Below, in pieces: positions 37,445-46,647 of a stretch of 60,673 nucleotides of DNA (within the stretch, counting starts at the first letter, position 1; the number at the start of each line of letters is the position of its first letter). The DNA lies in NCBI RefSeq assembly GCF_001942465.1, contig NZ_MKJY01000199.1, positions 1-60,673 on the forward strand, in the 5' to 3' direction. The stretch is from Actinomadura sp. CNU-125 (GTDB lineage Bacteria > Actinomycetota > Actinomycetes > Streptosporangiales > Streptosporangiaceae). The notes under the pieces were generated by a model. It worked only from the letters and a program-made list of their open reading frames with translations. It did not search any database and had not been told where the DNA came from. Both the position numbers and the translations under genes were made by a program.

Positions 37445-38497
37445 TTAGGAGGGGGCTTCGCTGAGCATCCAGACGCGGCGCAGCGGGAGCCGGGCGCGGA
37501 TGTCCTCGGGGAGCCGGTCGTAGGTGCGCAGGACCTCGTTGACGACGTCGGCCGCTTGCCAGACGCGTACGCGCAGGGCCTGGTTCCGCAGGGATTCGCG
37601 GGCGGGTCTGGTCAGCCCGTCCCACGTGACGAGGAGCCCTTGTTCGGCGCCGTGGGTCGTCATCACGCCGTGCAGTTGGGTGACGACCGGTGCTCCGATC
37701 TGGCCGCCGGACTTGACCTGGACGAGCAGTCGCGGGCTGTCCAGGCCGAGCGGGCCACGGCCTGCGGTGATGTCGATGCCGCCATCCGGGCCGGGCGGCG
37801 ACTGGTCGCAGTAAAAGCCCTCCGCGCTGAGTACGGCGGCCACGAGCGTGGCCAGTTCGTGGCCGGAGAACTCCTCGGCGATGCGTGCGGTGATCTGGTC
37901 GAGCGCCGCCTGTTCGATGTCGGTCGCCAGTTCCGGCTGGTCGACGTCGGTGTCCTCACCCGCTTCCGCAGTACCGGCCGACGGGCCGATCAGCGCGGCG
38001 TTACCGGGATCGACACCGGCCGCCGCGAGCCGTTCCAGGCGCGCCACCGCGTTGTTCTTGCTCGGCGCGAAGACGGTCAGCGAACTCCCGAGACTGAAGA
38101 GCAGATCCTGCTTGACGGCGGTGCGCGGCAGGTCGGTGCGTTGCCAGTCGACCTTGAGGACATGGCGCTTCGACGGCTCCGGCTCGTCCGCGCGGTACGT
38201 GTAGCCACCGGTGACGCGTCCGAACGCGATCTGCTTGGTCGTCTTGAGCGGCATGATGAGGAGGTCGCCGACCTGGATACGGCCGCGCAGTGCCCACAAC
38301 TGGCCGATGAAGTTGTTGAGGCGGCCGTCGGAGGCTGGGCCGAGAGTTTCGGTGACGACCTTGGCCACGTCCCCGCGGGTGGTACAGCCGGTCAGATCCG
38401 GTAGTTCGTGCCAGCCTCCGCCGGACCATCCGTGCTCGAGCGCCCACTGATCGCGCTCGCCGTACCGTCCCGCACGCACCACCCACGCTTTTGCCAC
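37445..38497 (-). CDS. Mrr-type restriction endonuclease with an N-terminal sensing domain
   Basis: 350 residues from GTG 38497. Residues 1-130 are a beta-rich N-terminal domain with W-A-L-R-G-R-I-Q-V-G-D-L-L-I-M-P-L, a pattern like EVE/PUA modules that read modified bases, though not proven here. Residues about 195-330 form the Mrr catalytic domain: F-S-G-H-E-L-A-T-L-V, P-G-P-D-G-G-I-D-I (metal Asp near residue 240), and L-V-Q-V-K-S-G-G (Glu-x-Lys variant Q-V-K near 260). Mrr enzymes cut methylated DNA. It lies 188 bp upstream of the helicase-fusion gene, same strand, and fits as an additional effector of the island. Confidence 0.78.
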   Translation of the reverse strand: MAKAWVVRAGRYGERDQWALEHGWSGGGWHELPDLTGCTTRGDVAKVVTETLGPASDGRLNNFIGQLWALRGRIQVGDLLIMPLKTTKQIAFGRVTGGYTYRADEPEPSKRHVLKVDWQRTDLPRTAVKQDLLFSLGSSLTVFAPSKNNAVARLERLAAAGVDPGNAALIGPSAGTAEAGEDTDVDQPELATDIEQAALDQITARIAEEFSGHELATLVAAVLSAEGFYCDQSPPGPDGGIDITAGRGPLGLDSPRLLVQVKSGGQIGAPVVTQLHGVMTTHGAEQGLLVTWDGLTRPARESLRNQALRVRVWQAADVVNEVLRTYDRLPEDIRARLPLRRVWMLSEAPS

Positions 38498-38614
38498 AGT
38501 GCCCTCCGCCCTCGCCGCTAGAGACGGTTCAGCTTTTCAAACATGCATGGCGACGTACATGGGAACGGCGAGAGCCCGCCGTCCGTGGGGGCGGCGGGCT
38601 CTCGGAGGTGGCGG

Positions 38615-39538
38615 TCAGGCGAGGGCGTTCTGCTTGAGCCACTCTTCGGCGACTTTTTCCTGGTCGTCCTTGTCGACGGCGATGCGCTTCATCATGTCGA
38701 GGAGGTGCTGGGTCGTGAGCTTGGCGGAGACGGCGTTGAGCGCCGTGCGGGCCTCCTCGTTCACGCCCTTCTCGTAGATCAGCGGGGTGACGTTCTGGGC
38801 GCTGAAGACGTGCTTCGGGTCGTCCAGGACGACGAGGCCGTGTTCGGCGATCATCGGGTCGGTGGTGAACAGGTCGGCGGCCTGGATCTCGTCGTCGACG
38901 AGGAGTTCGACGAGGGTGGCCTGGGCGCCGGCGTCGAGCGGCTGGAACTTCTCGAACTTCAGGCCGTACTGGCTTTCGAGCCCGACGAGGCCCTGCTGCC
39001 GGGTCTTGAACTCGGACGGGCCGCCGATCACCATCTGGCCCGCGACGGATTCGAGGTCGGCGATCGACTTCAGGCCGTGCTCGTCGGCGGTCTTCTTGGT
39101 GACGGTGACGGAGTCCTTGTCCTCGGCCGTGGCCGAGTCGAGGATCGCGGCGCCGTCCGGGAGCTTCGCGGTGAGCTCCTTGTTGATCTCCTCGGTGGTG
39201 GCGGCGGTGCTCTTCGGGTCGACCGAGGTGGTCAGAAGGGCGCCGTTGTACTCGGGCATCACGTCGATGCCGCCCTTGACGACCTGGTCGTAGTAGACCT
39301 CGCGGGCGCCGATGTTGAACTTGCGCTCGACCTTGAGGCCCTTGGATTCGAGGGCCTGCGCGTAGATCTCGCCGAGCAGGCTGCTCTCGGGGAAGTTGGC
39401 GCTGCCGACGGTGATGGCGGACGAGTCGCCCCCGCCTCCGGCGAGGGGGTTGTCGTTCGAGCCGTCCCCGCCGCCGCAGGCGGTGAGGGCGAGTGCGGCC
39501 GCCAGGCCCACGGCCGCGCCGCGGATGATGAGTTTCAT
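38615..39538 (-). CDS. Glycine betaine/choline-type ABC transporter, substrate-binding lipoprotein
   Basis: 307 residues from ATG 39538. Signal peptide with lipobox L-A-L-T-A-C-G-G-G, so the mature protein is anchored by its lipidated cysteine. The body matches OpuAC/ProX-like binding proteins: I-T-V-G-S-A-N-F-P-E-S, Y-Y-D-Q-V-V-K-G-G-I-D-V-M-P-E-Y-N-G, and Q-A-A-D-L-F-T-T-D-P near residue 220. It is the last gene of a four-gene operon and ends at the edge of the defence island (117 bp from the Mrr gene start). Confidence 0.88.
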   Translation of the reverse strand: MKLIIRGAAVGLAAALALTACGGGDGSNDNPLAGGGGDSSAITVGSANFPESSLLGEIYAQALESKGLKVERKFNIGAREVYYDQVVKGGIDVMPEYNGALLTTSVDPKSTAATTEEINKELTAKLPDGAAILDSATAEDKDSVTVTKKTADEHGLKSIADLESVAGQMVIGGPSEFKTRQQGLVGLESQYGLKFEKFQPLDAGAQATLVELLVDDEIQAADLFTTDPMIAEHGLVVLDDPKHVFSAQNVTPLIYEKGVNEEARTALNAVSAKLTTQHLLDMMKRIAVDKDDQEKVAEEWLKQNALA

Positions 39539-39564
39539 GGATGTTTGTCCTTCCGTGGGGACGG

Positions 39565-40248
39565 TCAGGAGCGGGCCGTTCCGAGCAGGCCCGGTGAGAC
39601 GAGGAGGCGGCGCAGCACCGCGAAGACCGCCTGGACGATCAGTGCGAGCGCGACCACGAGGACGGTGCCGCCGACGACGAGCTGGTAGTCGTTGCGGGCG
39701 AGGCCGTCGATGATGTAGCGGCCGAGGCCCCCGAAGCCGGGGTAGGCGGCGAGGGTGGCGGTGGCGACGACCTGGATCGCGGACGTGCGCAGGCCGAGCA
39801 GGATCAGCGGCATCGCCATCGGCAGTTCGGCCCGCAGCAGGACGGCCCGGCCGGTCATGCCCATGCCGCGTGCGGCGTCGCGGGCGTCGGCGTCGACGCC
39901 GCGGACGCCCTCGTAGGTGTTGACGAGGATCGGCGGGACGGCGAGGGCCACGAGGGCGATCAGGACCGGCGTGATGCTGTAGTCGATCACGACGATGACC
40001 AGGACGAGCCCGAACGTGGGGATCGCGCGGGCCACGTTGGCGAGGCCGGTCGCGAGGAACCCGCCGCGTCCGGTGTGCCCGACGAGGAGGCCGAGGGCGA
40101 GCCCGATCAGCGCGGCGAAAAACAGGGAGGTGCCGCTGTAGATCAGGTGCTGCCAGAGGCGGTGCGGGATGCCGTTGGCGCCTTCCCACTGCTCGGGCGC
40201 GGTGAGCCACGTCCAGGAGAGGTCGATCTGGTTCCACAGCTCGTTCAT
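39565..40248 (-). CDS. ABC transporter permease, betaine/choline type (second subunit)
   Basis: 227 residues from ATG 40248, overlapping the preceding permease stop (ATGA). Six hydrophobic segments and the E-A-A-like loop G-V-D-A-D-A-R-D-A-A-R-G-M-G-M-T-G, the contact site for the ATPase. Matches OpuCB/ProW-like permeases. Ends 26 bp before the binding-protein start. Confidence 0.88.
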   Translation of the reverse strand: MNELWNQIDLSWTWLTAPEQWEGANGIPHRLWQHLIYSGTSLFFAALIGLALGLLVGHTGRGGFLATGLANVARAIPTFGLVLVIVVIDYSITPVLIALVALAVPPILVNTYEGVRGVDADARDAARGMGMTGRAVLLRAELPMAMPLILLGLRTSAIQVVATATLAAYPGFGGLGRYIIDGLARNDYQLVVGGTVLVVALALIVQAVFAVLRRLLVSPGLLGTARS

Positions 40249-40892
40249 GAGGCACCTCGCGCGCGCGCCCACGGGGTCAGGAAGCGTTGCAGGGCGACCA
40301 GGATCGCGTCGGTGACCAGGGCCAGGACGACGATCAGGACGGAGGCGGCGAGGATCTGCGTCGGGAACTGCAACTGGTAGCCGCGGACGATGTCGTAGCC
40401 GAGGCCGCCCTGCCCGATGAGCTGCCCGACGGCGACGAGGCTGATGGACGAGACGGCGGCGACGCGCGTCCCGGCGATGACGACGGGCACCGCGATGGGC
40501 AGCTCGACGCGGACCAGGCGGCGGAACGAGCCGAAGCCCATCGCGGTCGCCGCCTGCCGCACGGGTTCGGAGACCGAGCCCAGGCCGTCCACGACGTTCG
40601 GGATCAGCACCGACAGGCTGTAGAGGGTCAGCGGGATGATCACCGTGGACGGGGTCAGGCCCGTGTACTGGATGAACACCATGAACAGCGCCAGCGACGG
40701 GATCGCGTACAGCACGTTCGCGAGGGTCAGCGTCGGCGGGTAGAGCCAGCCGAAGCGGCGGCACAGCACGCCGAGCGGCAGCGAGATCAGCAGTCCGAAC
40801 AGCACCGGGAGCAGTGCGAGGCGGAGGTGGAGCACGGCGTTCTCGGCGAGATCGGAGGTGTGCTCACCGATCCAGCCCCAATCGATCTCCAT
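40245..40892 (-). CDS. ABC transporter permease, betaine/choline type (first subunit)
   Basis: 215 residues from ATG 40892, overlapping the ATPase stop (ATGA). Six transmembrane segments with the loop S-E-P-V-R-Q-A-A-T-A-M-G-F-G near residue 115 that docks to the ATPase. Belongs to the same OpuCB/OpuCD group as its neighbour; the pair forms the heterodimeric channel. Confidence 0.88.
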   Translation of the reverse strand: MEIDWGWIGEHTSDLAENAVLHLRLALLPVLFGLLISLPLGVLCRRFGWLYPPTLTLANVLYAIPSLALFMVFIQYTGLTPSTVIIPLTLYSLSVLIPNVVDGLGSVSEPVRQAATAMGFGSFRRLVRVELPIAVPVVIAGTRVAAVSSISLVAVGQLIGQGGLGYDIVRGYQLQFPTQILAASVLIVVLALVTDAILVALQRFLTPWARARGAS

Positions 40893-42049
40893 CAGGCGGA
40901 CGCACCGTCCTCGGCCGAGGGCACTTTGGCGACCGGCGCGGGCTCCGGAGCGGGACGGGCGAGGGAGCGGCTGATCGCGGCGCTGAGGTCGGCCTGGTCG
41001 GCGAGGCCGACGACGCGTCCCTCGCCGTCCACGGCGATGGCCCGTCCGGACGGCGACAGGATCGCGGCGTCGAGCGCGGCGCGGACCGAGTCGTCCTCGA
41101 CGGAGAACGTGTGCCCGATCGGGGCGAGCGGCGCGTCGGCGAGGGCGCCCCCGGCGGGCAGCGCGTCGGCGGCGGCCCAGCCGAGCGGGCGGCCCCCGAC
41201 GTCGACGACGAGCGTCCAGCCGTCCGCGGCGTCGCGGGCGCGTTCGACGGGCGAGTCGGCGGGCAGGATGCCGCGTTCGGACAGCGGCGCCTGCGCGGCC
41301 GGGACGAACGAGAGGCGGCGGATGCCGCGGTCGTGCCCGATGAATCCGGCGACGAAGTCGTCGGCGGGCCGGGCGAGGAGGTCCTGCGGGCTGTCGACCT
41401 GCACGAGTTCGCCGCCGGTGCGGAACACCGCGATGCGGTCGCCGAGCTTGATGGCCTCGTCGACGTCGTGGGTGACGAACACGATCGTCTTGTGCAGCTC
41501 GTCCTGGAGGCGCAGGAACTCGTCCTGCAGTTCCGCGCGGACGACCGGGTCGACGGCGCTGAACGGCTCGTCCATCAGCATGATCGGGGGGTCGGCGGCG
41601 AGCGCGCGCGCCACGCCGACGCGCTGCTGCTGCCCGCCGGACAGCTGGAACGGGTAGCGCTTCGCCATCGCCGATTCGAGGCCGACGAGCTTCATCAGCT
41701 CGTGGGCCCGCTCGCGCGTCTCCTTCTTCTTCCGGCCGAGCAGCCGCGGGACGGTCGCGATGTTGTCCTCGATGGTGCGGTGCGGGAAGAGCCCGGCGTG
41801 CTGGATGACGTAGCCGATGCCGCGCCGCAGCTCGGCGGGCTTGCGGTCGCGCACGTCGCGTCCGTCGATGAGCACCCGCCCGGCGGTGGGGTCGACCATC
41901 CGGTTGATGGTGCGCAGCGCGGTGGTCTTGCCGCCGCCGGACGTGCCGACGAAGACGGTGATCCGGCCCGTGGGGCATTCGAGGCTGACGTCGTCGAGCG
42001 CGACGGTGCCGTCGGGGTAGCGCTTGGTGACGCCCTCAAAGGTGATCAA
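40892..42049 (-). CDS. ABC transporter ATP-binding protein with C-terminal CBS domains, OpuCA/ProV type
   Basis: 385 residues from ATG 42049. Walker A is G-T-S-G-G-G-K-T-T (the usual S after the first G replaced by T-S), signature L-S-G-G-Q-Q-Q-R, Walker B L-M-D-E-P-F, switch His in V-T-H-D-V-D-E-A. The last 130 residues form one or two CBS-like modules (G-R-A-I-A-V-D-G-E-G-R-V-V-G), which sense ionic strength in OpuC-type systems. First gene of the transporter operon, separated from the LacI gene by 154 bp. Confidence 0.9.
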   Translation of the reverse strand: MITFEGVTKRYPDGTVALDDVSLECPTGRITVFVGTSGGGKTTALRTINRMVDPTAGRVLIDGRDVRDRKPAELRRGIGYVIQHAGLFPHRTIEDNIATVPRLLGRKKKETRERAHELMKLVGLESAMAKRYPFQLSGGQQQRVGVARALAADPPIMLMDEPFSAVDPVVRAELQDEFLRLQDELHKTIVFVTHDVDEAIKLGDRIAVFRTGGELVQVDSPQDLLARPADDFVAGFIGHDRGIRRLSFVPAAQAPLSERGILPADSPVERARDAADGWTLVVDVGGRPLGWAAADALPAGGALADAPLAPIGHTFSVEDDSVRAALDAAILSPSGRAIAVDGEGRVVGLADQADLSAAISRSLARPAPEPAPVAKVPSAEDGASA

Positions 42050-42111
42050 GCGGGATCACGTCCTCGCTGGGCGCCGGAGACGCCGATGTTCGATTTCGGC
42101 CATCTGCCCAA

Positions 42112-42130
42112 CCGTAGCCAATGGGTACGG
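42112..42130. promoter_or_regulatory. 19-bp pseudo-palindrome between LacI gene and transporter operon
   Basis: CCGTAGCCA (42112-42120), a central A, TGGGTACGG (42122-42130): 8 of 9 positions pair. It lies 63 bp upstream of the ATPase start. Candidate operator for the LacI-type regulator or another factor, though the centre is not the CG typical of LacI sites. Confidence 0.5.
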
Positions 42131-42203
42131 CACGTGCAGCGTCCCCATATGACCGAAACGCCTTGTACATAGGGCCGTGACCCGGTTCGGTGTGATGGTC
42201 GCC

Positions 42204-43208
42204 TCATCCACCGTCCGTGGAGGTACGGACGCGCAGCGTCGGCGGACGGACGACGCGGCCGCCGTCGCCCGTCCCGTCGACACCGCCCACGACCAGCTCG
42301 ACGGCCGCGTCGACGATCCCGTCGATGTTCCAGTCGACGCTGGTCAGCGGTGGGGTGAGCAGCGCCGACATCGGATGGTCGTCGTAGCCGCAGACCGCGA
42401 CGTCCCCCGGCACGTCCAGGCCCAGCTCGCGGGTCGCGGCGTAGACGCCGTACGCCATCGAGTCGGTGAAGCAGAACACCGCCGACGGACGGTCCGAAAC
42501 CCCGAGCACGCGGAGCGCGGCGCCCGTCGCGGCGGCGAGGCCCTGCGGCACCGCGACGACGTCGACGCGCAGCCCGAGCCGTTCGGCCTCCGCGTCGACG
42601 TGCACGTCGGCCGGACGGTCCGGGGTGCTGGCGCGGGTCGCGGTGAACACCGCGAGGCGCCGGTGGCCGAGGTCGCGCAGATGCTCCAGCGCGAGCGTGA
42701 CGCCGCGCCGGTTGTCGAACACCACCTCCCCGTGCGACCGTCCGCCGTCGTGCAGCGCGTCGCCGATCGACACGACCGGGACCGTCCCCGCCAGTTCCTC
42801 CCACAGCGCGGCCGACGGGTCGAGCGGCTGCACGATGAGACCGTCGACCCGCTGGTCGCGCAGCCGCCGGGCCAGGACCGCCTCCCGGTCGGGGTCGCCG
42901 CCCGCGTCGACGATCAGCGCGTACCGGTCGCGGGCGAGCAGCGCGCGGCCGATGCCGACCGCGAGGGACTGCTGCCAGTAGTCCTCCAGCGAGCCGCACA
43001 GCAGCCCGACCTGCCCGGTGCGGCCGCTGGCCAGGGCGCGGGCGATCGGATGCGCCTCGTACCCGAGCCGGTCGGCGGCCGCGCGGACCCGCGCCTGCGT
43101 CTGCTCGGACGTCTGGACGCCCCGCAGCGCGTAGGAAACCGCGGCGGGCGAGAGGCCCGTCTCCTCGGCCACTTCCCGGATGGTCGTGCGCTTCCGCCTC
43201 GCCGACAT
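42204..43208 (-). CDS. LacI-family transcriptional regulator
   Basis: 334 residues from ATG 43208. N-terminal helix-turn-helix T-I-R-E-V-A-E-E-T-G-L-S-P-A-A-V-S-Y-A-L-R-G (about residues 8-29) and hinge R-V-R-A-A-A-D-R-L-G-Y-E-A; then a periplasmic-binding-protein-like ligand domain (V-A-V-C-G-Y-D-D-H-P near residue 270). LacI members usually answer to sugars or nucleosides. It lies upstream of, and is co-directional with, the betaine-type transporter; control of that operon is possible but not certain. Confidence 0.88.
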   Translation of the reverse strand: MSARRKRTTIREVAEETGLSPAAVSYALRGVQTSEQTQARVRAAADRLGYEAHPIARALASGRTGQVGLLCGSLEDYWQQSLAVGIGRALLARDRYALIVDAGGDPDREAVLARRLRDQRVDGLIVQPLDPSAALWEELAGTVPVVSIGDALHDGGRSHGEVVFDNRRGVTLALEHLRDLGHRRLAVFTATRASTPDRPADVHVDAEAERLGLRVDVVAVPQGLAAATGAALRVLGVSDRPSAVFCFTDSMAYGVYAATRELGLDVPGDVAVCGYDDHPMSALLTPPLTSVDWNIDGIVDAAVELVVGGVDGTGDGGRVVRPPTLRVRTSTDGG

Positions 43209-43218
43209 CCTTCAAACA

Positions 43219-44273
43219 CTATGCGGCGCCGGTGACAAAACGTTCTTCTCCGATCAACCGGTCGGTCAAGGCGCACACCACGACGGCCGCGACGAAGCAC
43301 ACGGCGGCGCCCCTGAGCAGGCCCGCCTCGTAGTACACGTCGGTCACGGCGCGGACGGCGGCGTAGCCGGCGACGCCGCCGGCGAGCAGCGCCGCGAACG
43401 TCTGCCCGCACCACAGGAGCGTCCGGTTCCGCCCGGCCCCGGCGAGGCTCTCCCGGAGCGTGCGGGCCGCCGCGGCGGCGCACACCAGCAGCCCGGCCGC
43501 GCCGCGAGCGGCGGCGACCCGACGTTCGGGCCGTACCGGACGGCCAGCGCCGGGACGAGGAACAGGACGAGCGCGTGCCGCAGGGCGCTCGCCACGGTCG
43601 CCGAGGCGCGCCCCGGTTCCCCGGCGGGCAGCCGTCCGGCCACCAGGCGCGCGGCCACGAGCACCACCACCGCGACCAGCGCCCCCGGCAGCCGCCCACC
43701 CAGATGGGCGAGGTTGTAGAGCAGCGCGGTGTCGTACACGGTCAACACCAGATGGCCCAAGGCCCAGACGGAAACGGCGAAGACGAGCATCTGCGGGAGC
43801 GACGAAACCCGTGGGCCGTCCCCGTCCCGCCGGGCAACGTACCGGACGACCGCTGGCGTGACCACCGCCGCACACACCCGGATCACGATGTCTTCGGTGG
43901 TGTACGGGTTGTGGAGGTCCCACTCCACGACGCAGAACACGAACGTGTACGAGAGGGACGCCGCCCAGACGATCCACGAACCGGCCACACGCCGGTACAG
44001 GCCGCGATCCAGCCACCGTAGGACCGTCACGTACGCGAACAGGACGAGCGGCAGTTCGAGGAACGCCTGCACCCGGAGGACGGACGGCGCCAGCAGCTCG
44101 GGCCACGGAACCCGCTCGGCGACCGCCCGCATCGCCGAACCGTCCGCGAGCGCGAACCACCCCTCCGGCAGGTACCGGGACACGAACGTCACGTCCCCGC
44201 CGTGGACTTGCGGCACGTAGACGGTGAACAACACCTGGTTCGCGTACACGAGTGCGACGACGAGCCCGAACAC
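43219..44273 (-). CDS. Multi-pass membrane protein, unknown function (frameshift near 43510)
   Basis: Start is uncertain; GTG 44273 at V-F-G-L-V-V-A-L-V-Y-A is used. About ten hydrophobic segments (for example L-E-L-P-L-V-L-F-A-Y-V-T-V, V-V-T-P-A-V-V-R-Y, Q-M-L-V-F-A-V-S-V-W-A-L-G-H, A-L-V-A-V-V-V-L-V-A-A-R). At about 43490-43525 the frame must shift to reach R-G-A-A-G-L-L-V-C-A-A-A-A-A-R-T-L-R-E-S-L and the end V-V-V-C-A-L-T-D-R-L-I-G-E-E. Restored length is about 351 residues. No family recognised. Its 5' side is in frame with the acyltransferase gene without a stop between them. Confidence 0.6.
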
Positions 44274-44537
44274 AACCTCAGGCCGTACGAATTGGGGGAG
44301 AAACGGGCGGCCTTCGTTCCTCAGGCCGCCCGGGTGTCGGCCGCCTCCTCGCGGGTGTGGGGCCTCCCCCGACCCGCCACCGGTTGGGCCCCCGCCCGGG
44401 GTCCGCTTCGTTTTGGTTCTTTGTTCGGGGCGGCTAGGGGTGGGGCGGGTTAGGTGGGGGGTGGTCGCCAGGGTTGCTGCCGTTGAGGCCAGGACGCTGC
44501 GTCCACCCAGAGGTTCATGGCGCGCCAACCTACTGGG
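44274..44537 (-). other. Low-complexity linker between acyltransferase and membrane protein
   Basis: In the frame of the acyltransferase this part encodes T-P-G-G-G-P-T-G-G-G-S-G-E-A-P-H-P-R-G-G-G, and no stop codon interrupts it. The DNA has runs such as TTCGTTTTGGTTCTTTG that look non-coding. It is probably intergenic sequence whose stop was lost (or missed), not a real linker. Confidence 0.4.
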
Positions 44538-45683
44538 GGTGGGGGACGGGGCGGTGCGCATCGGGGCCAGGGACGCGCGGAGGTGCTTCTTCAGCCAGGG
44601 GGCGGCGGGGCGTTCGACCAGGCGGTAGACGGCGTAGGCGAGGAGCAGGGACGCGGCGATGGTGATGACGAGCGTGCCCCAGCGGCCGACGCCCGGGTAG
44701 AGGGCGTCGATGAGCGGGAGCGCGAGCTGGGAGTGGACGAGGTACAGGGGGTAGGTGAGGGCGCCGAGGACGGTCAGGCCGCGCCAGCGGATCCAGCGGA
44801 GCTTGCCCAGCGCGATGAGGCTCATCAGCGCGAAGATGCCGGTGACGGCCGCGACGGCGACGAGTTCGTTGGCTTCTTCCCATGCCGTGCGGGCGCGCCA
44901 GGCGCCCCAGTGCATCGCCAGGAGCCAGGAGACGGCGACGTAGCCCCAGAGGAGGAGTGTGGGGCCGAACTTGTAGATCATGAAGAGGGCCATGCCGCCG
45001 ATGAAGTACGGGCTCCACGTCGGGAGGAGCATGACCTGGAGGAGGTCGTTGTCGGCCTGGTTGGCGTAGAGGCCGCCGAACAGCCAGGCGGCCATGAAGA
45101 TGAGGCAGGAGCGGTACGTGATGCCGATCCCCGCGAGGACGGCGACGAGCACGTAGAAGTGGAGCTCGACCCAGAGCGTCCAGTAGACGGCGTCCACGTT
45201 GCGGACGTCGAGTCCTCCCTGGAGCATCGTGAGGTTCGGGATGACGAGGCCCGGGACGCCGTGGCCCATCTTGAACAGCGCGTACACGAACGCGCCCAGG
45301 AGGACGCTGACCCAGTAGGCGGGCATGAGCCGGACGAGGCGGGAGATGCCGAACTCGCCGGGGCCGCGTCCCCACGCGCTGAGCAGGATCACGAATCCGC
45401 TGATGACGAAGAACAGGTCGACGCCGAGGTACCCGTGGCTCGTGACGGCGCCGAGGGCGGGGAAGACGTCGAGCGAGGGTTCGGGCCACGGGCCCGCGCC
45501 GTCGAAGCCGGTGAAGTGGTACAGCACCACCGCCAGCGCCGCGAGGAAGCGCAGCAGGTCGAGCTCGCGGAGCCGATCGTGTCCGGGGCGTCCGGTCGTG
45601 GGGGTCCGCTGCGGGAGGTCGAGCGGGGGGTGCGCCCGGACGGCCGCGGACGGCGCCGCGGGCGGAGGTTCGTGTCGCGTCAC
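44538..45683 (-). CDS. Acyltransferase-3 family membrane protein (OafA-like)
   Basis: About 382 residues from GTG 45683 to where the conserved domain ends (S-P-T-P). The family start L-D-L-L-R-F-L-A-A-L-A-V-V-L-Y-H-F holds the proposed catalytic His, and G-V-D-L-F-F-V-I-S-G-F is the second hallmark. About ten transmembrane helices follow, with W-T-L-W-V-E-L-H-F-Y near residue 165. Such proteins O-acetylate or O-acylate sugars, antibiotics or peptidoglycan from the membrane. The reading frame goes on without a stop into the downstream membrane protein (see other entries). Confidence 0.82.
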
Positions 45684-45869
45684 CGGCGGAACCCTTTCGG
45701 GGCCGGGTTTCCCGGCGGGTGCCCGGACGTGATGGCCGGGTGAACGGCCGGTGTAGGTCGGGTCTCGAAATGGACGACACGGGCGGGGGGCGCGCGCGGA
45801 CCGATCACGGAACGGCGGTCGGGTCAGTAAGATACGGATGCATCCCCCAAGTCTCTTTGGACGGTCTTC

Positions 45870-46640
45870 ATGTACCTACGCCGCGCCCGTCGCGGCGCGG
45901 CGTTGACGCTGTGCCTGGCACTGCTGGCGGGTCTGTCCGCCGGCTGTTCGGCGGTCGCCAACCCGGTGCACAGCTCCGCGGTGGCCGACGGCCCGTCGTC
46001 TCCGGCGGCGTCGCAGACCGCGCGGACGACGCCGTCCGTGGTGATGTTCCTCGGCGACAGCTACACGGTCGGGGAGTCCGGCGTCGCGCCGGAGGAGACG
46101 TACGCGTCCGCGACGGCGCGGCTGCTCGGCTGGCAGGTGATCATCGGCGGGCGCGGCGGCACCGGGTTCGTGAAGACGACCAACGGTTCGGACGACTTCC
46201 TCGGCATGTTCGAGCTGCAGCTGGGCTGGCGGCCCGCGCCGGACCTGCTGATCGTGTCCGGCGGCCACAACGACCGGCGGCTGCCGGGGCCGCAGGTCGC
46301 GGCGGCGGCGCGGACGCTGCTGGAGCGGGTGGCGCAGCGGTGGCCGGGCACGCACGTCGTGCTGATGGGGCCGCTGTGGGGCAACGGGACGCCGACGCCG
46401 CAGGTGCTCGGCGTCCGCGACTCGCTGCAGCAGCTCGCGGGGCGGCTCGGCGTCCCGTTCGTCGACCCGATCGCCGAGAAGTGGGTGACCGGCGGGGCGA
46501 TGGGCGGCGGCAACGCGGCCCGGTACATCAAGAACGACGGTACGCACCCGACGCCGGAGGGCCACCGCTACCTGGCGACCCGGCTGGTCGCCGACATCGA
46601 GCGCCTCGGGCTCGCGCAGCCGGTTCGGGACGCGCCGTAA
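45870..46640 (+). CDS. SGNH/GDSL-hydrolase lipoprotein
   Basis: 256 residues from ATG 45870. Signal peptide (residues 1-27) with lipobox L-S-A-G-C, then a short Ser/Thr/Pro linker. The GDSL motif reads F-L-G-D-S-Y-T-V-G (block I), G-G-R-G-G-T-G-F is block II, S-G-G-H-N-D is block III with the oxyanion Asn, and D-G-T-H-P-T-P-E-G-H is block V with catalytic Asp and His. Such lipoproteins deacylate lipids or polysaccharides on the cell surface. Divergent from the acyltransferase gene; together they may form an O-acylation and deacylation pair. Confidence 0.88.
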   Translation: MYLRRARRGAALTLCLALLAGLSAGCSAVANPVHSSAVADGPSSPAASQTARTTPSVVMFLGDSYTVGESGVAPEETYASATARLLGWQVIIGGRGGTGFVKTTNGSDDFLGMFELQLGWRPAPDLLIVSGGHNDRRLPGPQVAAAARTLLERVAQRWPGTHVVLMGPLWGNGTPTPQVLGVRDSLQQLAGRLGVPFVDPIAEKWVTGGAMGGGNAARYIKNDGTHPTPEGHRYLATRLVADIERLGLAQPVRDAP

Positions 46641-46647
46641 CCGGACG

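Noticed and set aside
44517..45743. 408-codon plus-strand ORF over the acyltransferase
   Set aside because: Highly charged shadow frame, no homology pattern, opposite to a clear membrane protein.
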